Part shown: positions 1 to 8,975 of the stretch, piece by piece
Position numbering within the stretch: the first letter of the stretch is position 1
Layout: the number at the start of each line of letters is the position of its first letter
NCBI RefSeq assembly: GCF_014843825.1
Contig: NZ_JHQR01000052.1
Span: 1-48,375, forward strand
Direction: 5' to 3'
From: Mesorhizobium silamurunense
GTDB lineage: Bacteria; Pseudomonadota; Alphaproteobacteria; Rhizobiales; Rhizobiaceae
Length of the DNA stretch: 48,375 nucleotides
The notes under the pieces: model-generated
Database searches by the model: none
Told to the model about the DNA's origin: nothing
What the model saw: the letters and a program-made list of their open reading frames with translations, nothing else
Made by a program: the position numbers and the translations under genes

Positions 1-630
<630 letters not shown>

Positions 631-644
631 TACCAATTGTTTGT

Positions 645-694
645 ACGCAATTCCGGACGGAAAACCGCTACACACTTTTCCTGGAATTGCTTTA
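645..694. repeat. dispersed hairpin repeat, copy 1
   Basis: A 50-bp element with inverted ends GCAATTCC (647-654) and GGAATTGC (683-690) and an inner pair GGAAAA/TTTTCC. A second copy, about 47 of 50 bases identical, lies at 23568-23618. The form (short imperfect palindrome, intergenic, beside a gene 3' end) is that of the RIME/REP-like repeats known in rhizobial genomes. Here it lies 15 bp after the ald stop. Confidence 0.8.
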
Positions 695-715
695 GACAAG
701 AGCTTCCTTCTGTCG

Positions 716-745
716 CGCCCGCCGGCCCTCCGGCGGGCGTTTTTT
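716..745 (+). terminator. rho-independent terminator after ald
   Basis: Perfect 10-bp stem (CGCCCGCCGG / CCGGCGGGCG) with loop CCCT, followed by six T. It fits the end of the ald transcript. Confidence 0.9.
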
Positions 746-786
746 CTCGTGCAGGAAACTGGTTCTTGCGCGGGAAATTCGGGCAA

Positions 787-813
787 CAAAAAAGCGGAGC
801 CAGAGCCCCGCTT
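787..813 (-). terminator. terminator-like hairpin, minus strand
   Basis: On the minus strand AAGCGGGGC and GCTCCGCTT pair around loop TCTG and are followed by a run of T. One position is a G-U pair on the minus-strand RNA but an A-C mismatch on the plus-strand RNA, which favours minus-strand use. No protein gene reads into it, so it may end a small RNA. Confidence 0.5.
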
Positions 814-958
814 CCTCGATGTTGCGACGTGCCGCCGGTCCATCCGCGGTCGGCAATCGATCAACGACTGCCTTTTAGCGCGGCTATACGACGGGAATAC
901 GACAGCGTTACTAGCACTCTCCCGGATTCGAAAACGCCAGCCGCCACCGATATGCGTT

Positions 959-974
959 GTGTGAAGCGTTTCAC
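959..974. promoter_or_regulatory. palindromic operator-like site
   Basis: TGTGAAGCGTTTCACA: inverted 6-bp arms around a central CG. It fits the LacI-family operator pattern (AAnCGnTT at the core) and also the CRP pattern TGTGA-N6-TCACA. It lies in the gap between two converging genes, so its target is not obvious; an unannotated small RNA is possible. Confidence 0.4.
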
Positions 975-1009
975 ATTCGGCTGTCGGGAAAAATGCCTAG
1001 ACACCACCG

Positions 1010-1055
1010 GCCTGCTTGGCGATTTCGCCAATGGCTTCTGTCGCAGGCTTTTTTT
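1010..1055 (+). terminator. terminator-like hairpin with inner stem
   Basis: GCCTGC (1010-1015) pairs with GCAGGC (1043-1048), enclosing an inner hairpin TTGGCG/CGCCAA, and is followed by seven T (1049-1055). It reads on the plus strand, beyond the ald terminator, and could end a small plus-strand RNA. Confidence 0.5.
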
Positions 1056-1061
1056 CCCAAC

Positions 1062-1094
1062 TGCCCGCCAGACCATCGGCGGGCATCTTTTTTT
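1062..1094 (+). terminator. second tandem terminator
   Basis: Perfect 8-bp stem TGCCCGCC/GGCGGGCA (1062-1069, 1078-1085) followed by a T-rich tail with seven T in a row. It shields the 3' end of the opposing DUF1203 gene from plus-strand transcription. Confidence 0.7.
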
Positions 1095-1095
1095 C

Positions 1096-1563
1096 TCATG
1101 CCCGTTCGATGCGGCACTGGTAGCAATTGTTCCGCGCCGAGCGGACGTGGATGTAGGCGATGTCGTCGCGTTCGAACAAGGTCTCGGCGCGGGCCGCGAT
1201 ACCATCGGTGGGGATGACGGCGCCGCTGCCGTAGACGATGCGGTCGTCCTTGCCGTAGCCGCGCACGATGTAGTCGCTGCCTTCGAGCATTTCGGGCAGC
1301 GCATCCGCCTCCGCGGCGCATTCGCATTCATCCGCATGGAGAAAGATCGGCCCGGTCTCGGCGTAAGGCTGAAGCTCCGGGAACGGCCGGTAGGCAAGGA
1401 TGAGATAGCCCTCGCCGGCGGCAACGTTCTTCATGCAATGCCGGCACGGCACGCCGTCGCCGTCGGAAATCCGTCGTTCGGGCGTGTGGCCGTAGGCGTC
1501 GGGTCCTCCCCGCTGCAGGGCGCGCACGGCTTCGGTCGGCAAGGCTTTGAACTGGATGCTCAT
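1096..1563 (-). CDS. DUF1203 family protein
   Basis: 155 residues from an ATG at 1561-1563 preceded by GGAG about 8 nt upstream. The sequence resembles the DUF1203 family, whose function is not known. It carries C40-x-x-C43 (PCRHC) in the first third, a Cys pair in ADECEC, and a C-terminal CYQC, so two CxxC-type pairs could bind a metal; that is inference. No signal peptide or membrane segment is visible, so it is probably cytosolic. A longer open frame upstream of this ATG exists but crosses the terminator that follows the GNAT gene, so it is not used here. It is probably transcribed on its own. Confidence 0.75.
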   Translation of the reverse strand: MSIQFKALPTEAVRALQRGGPDAYGHTPERRISDGDGVPCRHCMKNVAAGEGYLILAYRPFPELQPYAETGPIFLHADECECAAEADALPEMLEGSDYIVRGYGKDDRIVYGSGAVIPTDGIAARAETLFERDDIAYIHVRSARNNCYQCRIERA

Positions 1564-1657
1564 GGCAAATCTCCGATGTCGTTGACCGGAAATTATGCCC
1601 GGGCGGTCGCGCCTCCCACCCGATTCCTGCCAGGCGGTCCGCAGGGGGATCGCTACA

Positions 1658-1692
1658 TGGAAAGAGCCCCGCTTTGCTGAGGCCGGGCTCCT
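1658..1692 (-). terminator. terminator of the cysK-alaX-sseA-GNAT operon
   Basis: On the minus strand GAGCCC and GGGCTC pair around an internal loop and are followed by TTT. It lies about 30 bp beyond the GNAT stop, between it and the DUF1203 gene. Confidence 0.55.
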
Positions 1693-1721
1693 CAAATGAT
1701 CGAGCGGTCGCGTTAGAAAAA

Positions 1722-2294
1722 CTATGGCCGCATGACGCTTGCCGAGCGCTCGGCGAAGGACAGCGGATGCACGACCTCTTTCTTCTGCGCAACCGGCGCG
1801 AAGCCGAGCTTCTGGTAAAGCGGCAGCGCCGCCGGGTGGTCGAGCGTGCAGGTCTGCACCGTGACGCGCTTCGGCCCATACGACCATGCAGCGGAGATGG
1901 CCGCCCCCAGGAACCAGCGGCCGATGCCTTGGCCGTGCGCATGTTCCATCATGCCGAAATAGGCGAGCTCCACTTCCTCCGGCAAATGCGGCTTGAGGTC
2001 GAAGAAGCCGGCGGGAGAGCCGTCGAGGTAGAGCACCCTGATGTCGCGGTCCTCACGATGCAGGCCGGCGGCCAGTTCCTCGTCGCTCAACCTGAGCACA
2101 TTGACCCAGTGCCATTTGCGCCCGACGCGATCCATCAGGTAGCGGTAGAAATGCAGCGGAATGTCCTTGGTCTTCAGCAGCGCGATCTGCCGGTTGTAGG
2201 GCAGCGGCGGCGATACGGCCGGCGGTGCGTGCATTTCGAGGAATGTGACCGTGACGTCGATATCCTTCGGCACACCATTTTCCATCGTCGTCAT
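1722..2294 (-). CDS. GNAT family N-acetyltransferase
   Basis: 190 residues. The central and C-terminal part has the GNAT acetyl-CoA site: a beta strand with VELAYFGMM followed by the GQGIGRWFL loop (motif A, Q/RxxGxG/A type), then the late strand-helix-strand with HPAALPLYQKLGF. The acceptor substrate cannot be told from sequence. The ATG at 2292-2294 overlaps the sseA stop by four bases (ATGA), so translation is probably coupled to sseA; an in-frame ATG three codons later is an alternative start. It is the last gene of the cysK operon. Confidence 0.85.
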   Translation of the reverse strand: MTTMENGVPKDIDVTVTFLEMHAPPAVSPPLPYNRQIALLKTKDIPLHFYRYLMDRVGRKWHWVNVLRLSDEELAAGLHREDRDIRVLYLDGSPAGFFDLKPHLPEEVELAYFGMMEHAHGQGIGRWFLGAAISAAWSYGPKRVTVQTCTLDHPAALPLYQKLGFAPVAQKKEVVHPLSFAERSASVMRP

Positions 2295-3142
2295 TCCTTG
2301 CCCGTCACGACGGGCGTGTCGCTCAGCCCACCCCATTCGGTCCATGAGCCGTCGTACAGCCTGTTGTCGGTATGGCCAAGCGTCTCCAGCGCCAGCGTGA
2401 TCGCCGCCGCGGTGATGCCCGAGCCGCAGGAGGCGACGACCGGCTTTGCAAGATCGATGCCGGCTTCCTCCATGACCTTGCGCAAGCGGTCTTTAGGCAG
2501 CAACTCGCCGTTCTCGGTAAGCGCGGCCACCGGAACATTGTGAGCGCCCGGCATATGGCCGGAACGGACGCCGGGACGCGGCTCCGGATCGGTTCCGGCG
2601 AAACGCCCTGGAGAGCGCGCGTCGGCGACCTGGCTTTCTCCGCTTCCAACGATCCGGCGCATTTCGTCGAGGCTGACGACCCGCCCTGCATCGAAATCGG
2701 CGTAAAAGACGCAAGGGGCCGTTTTGGTCGGCTCCGCAGTCACCGGCCGTCCTTCCGCCTTCCAGCGATCGAACCCGCCATTCAGGATATAGACCTGGAA
2801 GACGCCCATGACGCGGAACATCCACCAGGCGCGCGGCGCCGAAAACAGGCCCGGGCCGTCATAGACGACGATGGTGTCGTCGGCCGAAACGCCCATGGAA
2901 CCGACATATTGCGCGAAGTATTGGGGCGACGCCAATGTATGCGGCAGCTTGGAATCCGGATCCGAAACGGTGTCCTGATCGAGGAAGCGGGCACCGGGAA
3001 TATGGGCGGCGACGTATTCGGCGTGCGCGTTGCGCTGCTGCGCCGGCAGGTACCAGGAGGCGTCGATGATGGTGAGTCCCGGCGTTCCCAGCCGCTTCTC
3101 GAGCCAGTCCGCGTCGACGATGAAAGGGCTGTCTTCGGCCAT
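2291..3142 (-). CDS. sseA: 3-mercaptopyruvate sulfurtransferase
   Basis: 283 residues with two rhodanese domains in tandem, the usual length for the family. The active-site loop is C239-G-S-G-I-T-A, which matches the mercaptopyruvate sulfurtransferase signature (CG[SG]GVTA) rather than the CRKGVT loop of thiosulfate sulfurtransferases. It moves sulfur from 3-mercaptopyruvate, a cysteine breakdown product, to a thiol acceptor. Position downstream of a cysteine synthase supports a role in cysteine and sulfur turnover. The gap to the upstream alaX gene is 46 nt; the stop overlaps the next gene. Confidence 0.93.
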   Translation of the reverse strand: MAEDSPFIVDADWLEKRLGTPGLTIIDASWYLPAQQRNAHAEYVAAHIPGARFLDQDTVSDPDSKLPHTLASPQYFAQYVGSMGVSADDTIVVYDGPGLFSAPRAWWMFRVMGVFQVYILNGGFDRWKAEGRPVTAEPTKTAPCVFYADFDAGRVVSLDEMRRIVGSGESQVADARSPGRFAGTDPEPRPGVRSGHMPGAHNVPVAALTENGELLPKDRLRKVMEEAGIDLAKPVVASCGSGITAAAITLALETLGHTDNRLYDGSWTEWGGLSDTPVVTGKE

Positions 3143-3188
3143 TTTCCTGCTCCTGTCCGCCTCTCGCGACGCTGCCCGACTTCGCCCG

Positions 3189-3932
3189 TCAATTCGTCGG
3201 CATCGGCCCGAAGCGGATGCGGAATCGCCGGTTCTCGCGGCCCTTCTTCTCGATCTTGCCGATATGGATCTCGCCGACCTCGCCGGTGCTCTTCACGTGA
3301 GTGCCGCCGCAGGGCTGGCTGTCGATCGAGGCGTTCTCGCCGATGCAGACCAGGCGAATCTTTCCGGTGCCGACGGGCGGCCGCACATTCTTCGATTTCA
3401 CAAGCCCGGGATTGGCCGAAAGTTCCTCGTCGGTGATCAGTCGCGTGAAGATCGGATGGTCGGCGCGCACAAGCTCCATCAATCTCGCCGTCACGTCCTC
3501 CTTGGTGAAGCCGGCATCGGGAATGTCGAAGTCGACGCGGCTGTCATCCTCGGCGACCGCTGCCCCGGTGATAGGAAACGGACAAACGACGGTGAGCAGA
3601 TGGCAGGCGGCGTGCATGCGCATCAGAAAATGCCGCCGCCCCCAGTCGATGGCGAGCTTCAGCTTTTCGCCGACCGCCGGCATCGCCTGTTCAGGCGCCG
3701 GCACATGGATGATCTCGTCCTTGGTCTCGCCGGTGATGGTGGCGGCGATCGCGATGCGGCTGCCGTCGATGCGTTCGAACAAGCCGGTATCGCCGGGCTG
3801 CCCGCCCGACGTGGCGTAGAAGATGGTCCGGTCGAGAAGGATGCCTCCGCGATCGTTGATGGCGACGACTTGCGCATCCGCCGTCTTCAGATAGGCGTCG
3901 GCACGAAACAGCGCTTCGGTCCTCTGCGCCAT
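3189..3932 (-). CDS. alanyl-tRNA editing protein (AlaX-type)
   Basis: 247 residues resembling the free-standing editing domain of alanyl-tRNA synthetase (AlaX), which hydrolyses mischarged Ser- or Gly-tRNA(Ala). Visible signatures are FYATSGGQPGDTG at residues 38-50, the zinc pair H107...H111 (HAACH) and C208-G-G-T-H212. The catalytic domain of AlaRS is absent. The ATG at 3930-3932 shares TGATG with the cysK stop; a GTG one codon earlier is also possible. Being between cysteine synthase and sseA suggests co-regulation with serine/cysteine metabolism, where serine mischarging would matter; that link is inference. Confidence 0.9.
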   Translation of the reverse strand: MAQRTEALFRADAYLKTADAQVVAINDRGGILLDRTIFYATSGGQPGDTGLFERIDGSRIAIAATITGETKDEIIHVPAPEQAMPAVGEKLKLAIDWGRRHFLMRMHAACHLLTVVCPFPITGAAVAEDDSRVDFDIPDAGFTKEDVTARLMELVRADHPIFTRLITDEELSANPGLVKSKNVRPPVGTGKIRLVCIGENASIDSQPCGGTHVKSTGEVGEIHIGKIEKKGRENRRFRIRFGPMPTN

Positions 3933-4966
3933 CACGCCACCTTTTCGAACGGAACCGAAATGTCGGCCTTTTCTTCCATCCAGCCCGGCACCGGCAGGTT
4001 CTTGCCGCGCAGGAACTCGGGATTGAACAGCTTCGACTGATAGCGCGTGCCGTAGTCGGCGAGGATCGTCACGATGGTATGGCCGGGGCCAAGCTCGCGC
4101 GCCAGCCGGATGGCGCCGGCGATGTTGATGCCGGTCGAGCCGCCGACGCAGAGTCCCTCTTCCTGGATCAGGTCGAAGATGATCGGCAACGCTTCCTCGT
4201 CCGGGATCTGGTAGGAGAAGTCCGGCGTGAACCCTTCGAGATTGGCGGTGATGCGGCCCTGACCGATGCCTTCGGTGATCGAACTGCCGTCGGATTTCAG
4301 CTCGCCGCTGGTGTAGAAGCTGTAAAGGGCGGCGCCCAGCGGATCGGCGAGCGCGATCTTGACTTGTCTACTCTTGCGCTTCAGTCCGATCGCAACGCCG
4401 GCGAGCGTGCCGCCGGAGCCGACGGCCGACACGAAGCCGTCAACCTTGCCGCCGGTCTGGGTCCAGATCTCCTGCGCCGTCGTGCGGATATGGCCGTCGC
4501 GGTTGGCGACATTGTCGAACTGGTTCGCCCAGATCGCGCCGTTCGGCTCCGAACGCGCGAGCTGCTCGGCAAGCCGCCCCGACAGCTTCACGTAATTGTT
4601 GGGGTTCTTGTACGGCACGGCCGGCACTTCGATCAGCTCGGCCCCCAGGATCTTGATCGTGTCCTTCTTTTCCTGGCTTTGCGTGTCGGGAATGACGATG
4701 ACGGTCCGGTAGCCGAGCGCCTTGGCGACCAGCGTCAGGCCGATACCGGTGTTGCCGGCGGTCCCTTCCACGATGACGCCACCCGGCCGCAGCAATCCGC
4801 GCTGTTCGGCGTCCCTGATGATGAAAAGGCCCGCGCGGTCCTTGACCGATTGCCCCGGATTCATGAATTCGGCCTTGCCCAGGATCTCGCAGCCGGTTGC
4901 GTCCGAAGCCTTGTTGAGCCGGATCAAGGGGGTGTTGCCGATCGCTTCGATCACATTACGGGGCAT
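3932..4966 (-). CDS. cysK: cysteine synthase family protein (PLP-dependent O-acetylserine sulfhydrylase)
   Basis: 344 residues of the fold-type II PLP enzymes. The PLP lysine is K42 in NPGQSVKDRAG; the substrate loop is EGTAGNTG, a variant of the usual EPTSGNTG; the phosphate-binding loop is GSGGT. It should join sulfide to O-acetylserine to make cysteine. The loop variant and a C-terminal region longer than the roughly 310 residues of classical CysK leave room for a related beta-replacement enzyme. First gene of a four-gene minus-strand operon; the start ATG has AAAGGA upstream. Confidence 0.88.
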   Translation of the reverse strand: MPRNVIEAIGNTPLIRLNKASDATGCEILGKAEFMNPGQSVKDRAGLFIIRDAEQRGLLRPGGVIVEGTAGNTGIGLTLVAKALGYRTVIVIPDTQSQEKKDTIKILGAELIEVPAVPYKNPNNYVKLSGRLAEQLARSEPNGAIWANQFDNVANRDGHIRTTAQEIWTQTGGKVDGFVSAVGSGGTLAGVAIGLKRKSRQVKIALADPLGAALYSFYTSGELKSDGSSITEGIGQGRITANLEGFTPDFSYQIPDEEALPIIFDLIQEEGLCVGGSTGINIAGAIRLARELGPGHTIVTILADYGTRYQSKLFNPEFLRGKNLPVPGWMEEKADISVPFEKVA

Positions 4967-5159
4967 GAGGATTCCTTTATGCGTGCGGCGAGACCCTAGA
5001 AACCGGAAGCCGCGGTTTCAAGGCAAGATTTTGCCTGGTCCAGTCGCATTCCGGGCGCTGCAATGCTGGCGATCATTTCAACGATGCACCCAAAAGCGCT
5101 CTTTTCATCCCATTTCTTCGCCGCTAGAGCACTAGCCCAGACAATTCGCAGGGTTTTCA

Positions 5160-6008
5160 ATGACACTCTACCGGGCCAACCCGAAAGACGGTGTCGCCTG
5201 GATCACGGGCGGCAGCAGCGGCCTCGGCCGGGCGCTGGCCAAGGACTTCGCACGGCAGGGCTATGCCGTCGCGGTGACGGCGCTGCCGAGCGACGCAACC
5301 GACACGCTGCTGGTCGAGACGGCCCAGATGACCGGCCATGTGAAATCATTCCCCTGCGACGTGACCGACGAAGAAGGCATGGCGCGGACGGCCGCCGCGA
5401 TCGAGAAGGAGATGGGGCCGATCGTGCTCGCCGTCTTCAACGCCGGCAACTACATCGCCACGCCCGGCGAGCATCTGGTGGTGCGCGATTTTCATCGCTC
5501 CTTCGCCGTCAATTATTTCGGCATCGTCAACGGCCTGGTGCCTGTGGTCGACTATATGCGCGCACGGGGGCGCGGGCACGTCGTCCTGGTCGGATCGGTC
5601 ACGGCCTACTCCGGCTGGCCGACCACCGCGGCTTATGGCGGCACCAAGGCGGCGATCAACATCCTGGCGGAATCGCTGAAATACGACTTCGACAAGATGA
5701 ACATCCGCATTCAGGTGATCAATCCAGGCTTCGTTGACACGCCGCTGACCGAGAAGAACATGCTGCCGATGCCGGGCCTGATGCCTGTCCACCGCGCGTC
5801 GCGCCGGATGGCGCGCGGCATCCGGAAGGGAGGCTTCGAAGTCACCTTCCCCTATCACATAAGCTGGCCGCTCAAGCTGCTCGGCCTGCTGCCGCGACCC
5901 ATTTGCCGCCTGGTGATCGGCCTGACCACCAGCTGGCGGGGGCGACCATTGAATTTCGACCGCAAGATGCCAAGCGAAAAAGGCCCGTCAGCGGACAAGG
6001 CGGCGTAA
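5160..6008 (+). CDS. short-chain dehydrogenase/reductase
   Basis: 282 residues with a Rossmann fold. The cofactor loop GGSSGLG is at residues 17-23, NAG at 94-96, and the catalytic triad is S146, Y159 and K163 (YxxxK). No Arg/Lys just after the glycine loop settles NAD versus NADP. The tail after residue 220 includes a hydrophobic stretch (LKLLGLLPRPICRLVIGL) that suggests membrane contact and resembles SDRs acting on lipid-like substrates such as ketosphinganine reductase; the substrate is not established. It is transcribed away from cysK, so the 193-bp gap 4967-5159 holds both promoters. Confidence 0.85.
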   Translation: MTLYRANPKDGVAWITGGSSGLGRALAKDFARQGYAVAVTALPSDATDTLLVETAQMTGHVKSFPCDVTDEEGMARTAAAIEKEMGPIVLAVFNAGNYIATPGEHLVVRDFHRSFAVNYFGIVNGLVPVVDYMRARGRGHVVLVGSVTAYSGWPTTAAYGGTKAAINILAESLKYDFDKMNIRIQVINPGFVDTPLTEKNMLPMPGLMPVHRASRRMARGIRKGGFEVTFPYHISWPLKLLGLLPRPICRLVIGLTTSWRGRPLNFDRKMPSEKGPSADKAA

Positions 6009-6076
6009 GCCGGCGAAGAGCGATTGCCTCGCTGCAGGCACCGCCATAGGTTGAGAATTGTTGCTTGGAGTCGGCG

Positions 6077-7066
6077 ATGGGGCGACGGATCGTGCTTGCG
6101 GTACTGGGTCTCGCCGTCATCCTTGTCTCAGGTTTCTTTCTCGGCCCACGCGTGGCGATCGACACCACGATCCGCTTCGATCCTTCGGTGATCGGCGACG
6201 ATCCGCAGGCATATCTGGCGCACGAAGAAGGGGCGGTGCCCAATATCCGCGACGGGCTGGACAAGGAGATCATCTGGGCGAACCCGATGGTTCACGCCAA
6301 GACGAAGCTTGCGATCGTCTACATTCACGGCTTTTCGGCGTCGAAAGGGGAGGTCCGCCCGCTGCCGGACGATGTCGCCGACGAACTCGACGCCAACCTT
6401 TTCTATACCCGCCTGACCGGCCACGGGCAGGACGGTGCGGCCATGGCCGAAGGCAGCGTCAACGCCTGGATCAACGACTATGAGGAGGCGCTGGCGATCG
6501 GCCGCGCGATCGGCGACAAGGTGATCGTCATCGCCACCTCGACCGGGGGCTCGCTGGCGACATGGGCCGCAACCCAGCCCGGCGCTTCCGACGGCGTCGC
6601 GGCAATCGCATTCATCTCGCCGAATTTCGGCGTCAAGGCTTCCGGCGCCGAGATCTTGACCATGCCCTGGGGCAGAGAGATCGCCGAGCTCGTCGGCGGC
6701 AAGGAGCGCAGCTTCCCGCCGCGCAACGCGCTGCACGAAAAATTCTGGACCACCAAATACCCGATGACGGCAACGCTGCCGATGGCCGCGCTCACCAATC
6801 TCGCCTATGGCGCGCCGGTCGAGAAGGCGACAGTCCCTGCCCTGTTCATCTTCTCGGATGCCGACAAGGTGGTGCGGCCCGACCGCACGCGCGAGATCGC
6901 CGGCCGCTGGGGCGGCGCGCACGAGTTGGTGCCGGTCGACGACACCGGCGACCCGGACAACCATGTCATTGCCGGCGATGTGCTGTCGCCGCAGACCACG
7001 GCCTTTCTTACCGAGCGGATCGTGGTGTGGGTGAAGGCGTTGATGCAGCAGCAATCAGGCCTGTGA
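6077..7066 (+). CDS. alpha/beta hydrolase with N-terminal membrane anchor
   Basis: 329 residues from the ATG at 6077, chosen because GGAG lies six bases upstream; an in-frame TTG at 6065 is less likely. Residues 5-24 form a hydrophobic segment, probably a signal anchor. The hydrolase fold shows the oxyanion strand [11 protein letters not shown], nucleophile S155 in A-T-S-T-G-G (first glycine of GxSxG replaced by alanine), acid D263 (SDADKVV) and H296 (DNHVIAG). It is likely an esterase or lipase-like enzyme exposed to the periplasm; the substrate is unknown. It follows the SDR by 68 bp and may be co-transcribed. Confidence 0.82.
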   Translation: MGRRIVLAVLGLAVILVSGFFLGPRVAIDTTIRFDPSVIGDDPQAYLAHEEGAVPNIRDGLDKEIIWANPMVHAKTKLAIVYIHGFSASKGEVRPLPDDVADELDANLFYTRLTGHGQDGAAMAEGSVNAWINDYEEALAIGRAIGDKVIVIATSTGGSLATWAATQPGASDGVAAIAFISPNFGVKASGAEILTMPWGREIAELVGGKERSFPPRNALHEKFWTTKYPMTATLPMAALTNLAYGAPVEKATVPALFIFSDADKVVRPDRTREIAGRWGGAHELVPVDDTGDPDNHVIAGDVLSPQTTAFLTERIVVWVKALMQQQSGL

Positions 7067-7070
7067 AATG

Positions 7071-7103
7071 AGAAACGGCCGGATCGCTGCTCCGGCCGTT
7101 TCT
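7071..7103. terminator. bidirectional terminator between hydrolase and helicase genes
   Basis: Perfect 13-bp stem AGAAACGGCCGGA / TCCGGCCGTTTCT with a 7-base loop, placed in the 61-bp gap between two converging genes. Confidence 0.8.
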
Positions 7104-7127
7104 CATTTTCTTCGTTCCTGGTGGAAC

Positions 7128-8576
7128 TTAAGCGGCCCGGTTCGCCGGCCGCTTGCCGCCGAAGCGGCGCTTGTTGTTACCCTTGAAGCGCTTGAAGCCG
7201 TCAGGCTTACGCTCGCCACTCGGCTTGGCGGCCATAGGACGCTCGCCTTGCGGCTTCGGCGCGAATTGGCGCTCGCCATTGGGCTTGCCTCCGAAACGCT
7301 TCTTGCCGCTGTCGCCGTTGTCGGGGCGACGGCCGTCACGGCGGCCGCCATGGTGCTCGCGGTCATTGGCCGGCTCGAAATGACGCTCGGTCCTTTCCTT
7401 CGGATCGCGCTGCGGGTCGGGGCTGCCGAGATGATCGGCCATAACCGGCAACCGCATGCGGATGATGCGCTCGACCTGCCTCAGCTTGCTGTTCTCCGAC
7501 GGATCGCAAAGCGTGATCGCAATGCCGTCCCTGCCGTTGCGGCCGGTGCGGCCGATGCGGTGGACATAGCTTTCCGCCTCGTCCGGCAGGTCGAAATTCA
7601 CGACATGACTGATGCCGGGCACGTCGATGCCGCGCGCGGCGATATCGGTGGCGACCAGGATGCGCACCGATCCGTCGCGGAAATCGTTGAGCGCCTTCTG
7701 GCGGGCGTTCTGCGATTTGTTGCCGTGGATGACGGCGGCGTTGAAACCATCGCGGGCAAGGTCCTTGGTGACGCGGTCTGCACCATGCTTGGTTCGCGAA
7801 AACACGATCACGGAGCGCATCGCCTCGTCGGCCAGCATTTTCGACAGCACCTGGCGCTTCTGTTTGGTGCGGGCGAGCACCACGCTCTGCACGATCTCGG
7901 CCGCCGTCGTGCTCTGCGGGGAGACTTCGATGCGGACGGGGTCTTTCAGCAGGCCCTTGGCGAGTTCCGCGATCTCGTTCGGCATGGTGGCCGAGAACAG
8001 CGCGGTCTGGCGGTCCGGCGCGGTCGCCTTGGCGATGCGCTTGACGTCGTTGATGAAGCCCATGTCGAGCATGCGGTCGCCCTCGTCGAGCACCAGCCAT
8101 TTGGTATCGGCAAGGATGAGGTCGCCCTCGCGCACGAGGTCGGTCAGCCGGCCGGGCGTGGCGATCAGGATGTCGACGCCAGGGCCGATCTTCTTTACCT
8201 GGCTGTAGCGCGACACACCGCCAAGCACGAGCGCAGTCGAGACATGCGCGCCCTTGGCGAGCAGCTTGACCGTGTCTTCGATTTGCACGGCAAGCTCGCG
8301 CGTCGGCGCCAGGATCAGCGCGCGTGCCGTCTTCGGCCGGCGCTTGGTGCCGAGTCCGATGATCTTCGACAGGATCGGCAGCGCGAAGGCCGCCGTCTTG
8401 CCCGAACCGGTCTGCGCGATGCCGAAAATGTCGCGGCCTTCGAGCTGCGGCGGGATCGCTTGGGATTGGATCGGCTTCGGTTCGGTGAAGCCTGCGGTGT
8501 TGGCGGCTTTGAGCAATGCGCCGGTAATTCCGAGGGCGGCGAAACCGTTCGGTTCCGCCTGGTTTTCGTTGGTCAA
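7128..8576 (-). CDS. DEAD-box RNA helicase, RhlE-like
   Basis: 482 residues. Motifs in order: Q motif ([13 protein letters not shown]), AQTGSGKT (54-61), PTREL, TPGRL, a DEAD-box variant DEGD (164-167), SAT (195-197), and the C-terminal ARGID and HRIGRTGR. It is an ATP-dependent RNA unwinding enzyme; RhlE-type members act in ribosome assembly and RNA decay. The last 100 or so residues are a basic, Gly/Arg/Lys-rich tail with repeated PxGER units, a usual RNA-binding extension. The apparent start is TTG at 8574-8576 with AAGAAG upstream; no better ATG is in frame. Divergent from pccB. Confidence 0.92.
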   Translation of the reverse strand: MTNENQAEPNGFAALGITGALLKAANTAGFTEPKPIQSQAIPPQLEGRDIFGIAQTGSGKTAAFALPILSKIIGLGTKRRPKTARALILAPTRELAVQIEDTVKLLAKGAHVSTALVLGGVSRYSQVKKIGPGVDILIATPGRLTDLVREGDLILADTKWLVLDEGDRMLDMGFINDVKRIAKATAPDRQTALFSATMPNEIAELAKGLLKDPVRIEVSPQSTTAAEIVQSVVLARTKQKRQVLSKMLADEAMRSVIVFSRTKHGADRVTKDLARDGFNAAVIHGNKSQNARQKALNDFRDGSVRILVATDIAARGIDVPGISHVVNFDLPDEAESYVHRIGRTGRNGRDGIAITLCDPSENSKLRQVERIIRMRLPVMADHLGSPDPQRDPKERTERHFEPANDREHHGGRRDGRRPDNGDSGKKRFGGKPNGERQFAPKPQGERPMAAKPSGERKPDGFKRFKGNNKRRFGGKRPANRAA

Positions 8577-8975
8577 AATAATCTTCTTTCACGCGGCCCT
8601 GTGACCGCAAACATCGATAGCGGCAGGGCGCAACCTGCCGTCGAAAAATTGTCAGGAAACGACAAGGCGGCGGACGGGTTGTCCGCGCGGCTGCGCTGTC
8701 GTGCCCGCGAGCTTCATGCCCCGGGGCTCTTTCGCCAGCTTGCCGATCGACGGGGGCCGACCACCGGAAAGAGGGAAAACAGACGCAACCAGTCTCATTC
8801 GTGGAGAAAGCCGGACAGTTCCGGCCCAAGCGCCTATGCCGCAGCATATGGCCGAGTCCGGCCCGAAATGCAAGGGCCGATGTTGCAATGCAGCAAAACG
8901 ACGCCCGAAAAGCGGCGCTTGCGCTTGGCTGTCCTCGCCATTACCACAAAACACCTTTCCTTTTTGGGGGCAGCG
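8577..8975. other. 399-bp divergent intergenic region between helicase and pccB
   Basis: It must hold the promoters of both neighbours. Open frames run through it on both strands but have no family resemblance, and I treat them as chance in GC-rich DNA. A weak dyad TTGC-N6-GCAA lies at 8883-8896, upstream of pccB. The pccB ribosome site is the GGGGGCA just before 8976. Nothing else stood out. Confidence 0.5.

Noticed and set aside
8883..8896. TTGC-N6-GCAA dyad upstream of pccB as a site for a short-chain acyl-CoA regulator
   Set aside because: The arms are only 4 bp, and the match to the published TTTGCAAA-type sites is too weak to claim.
7068..8975. In-frame open extension of 1.9 kb upstream of pccB, which would give a protein of 1146 residues
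   Set aside because: The extension is the antisense of the DEAD-box helicase and the divergent promoter region, has no family resemblance, and pccB has its own ribosome site and a normal-length start at 8976.
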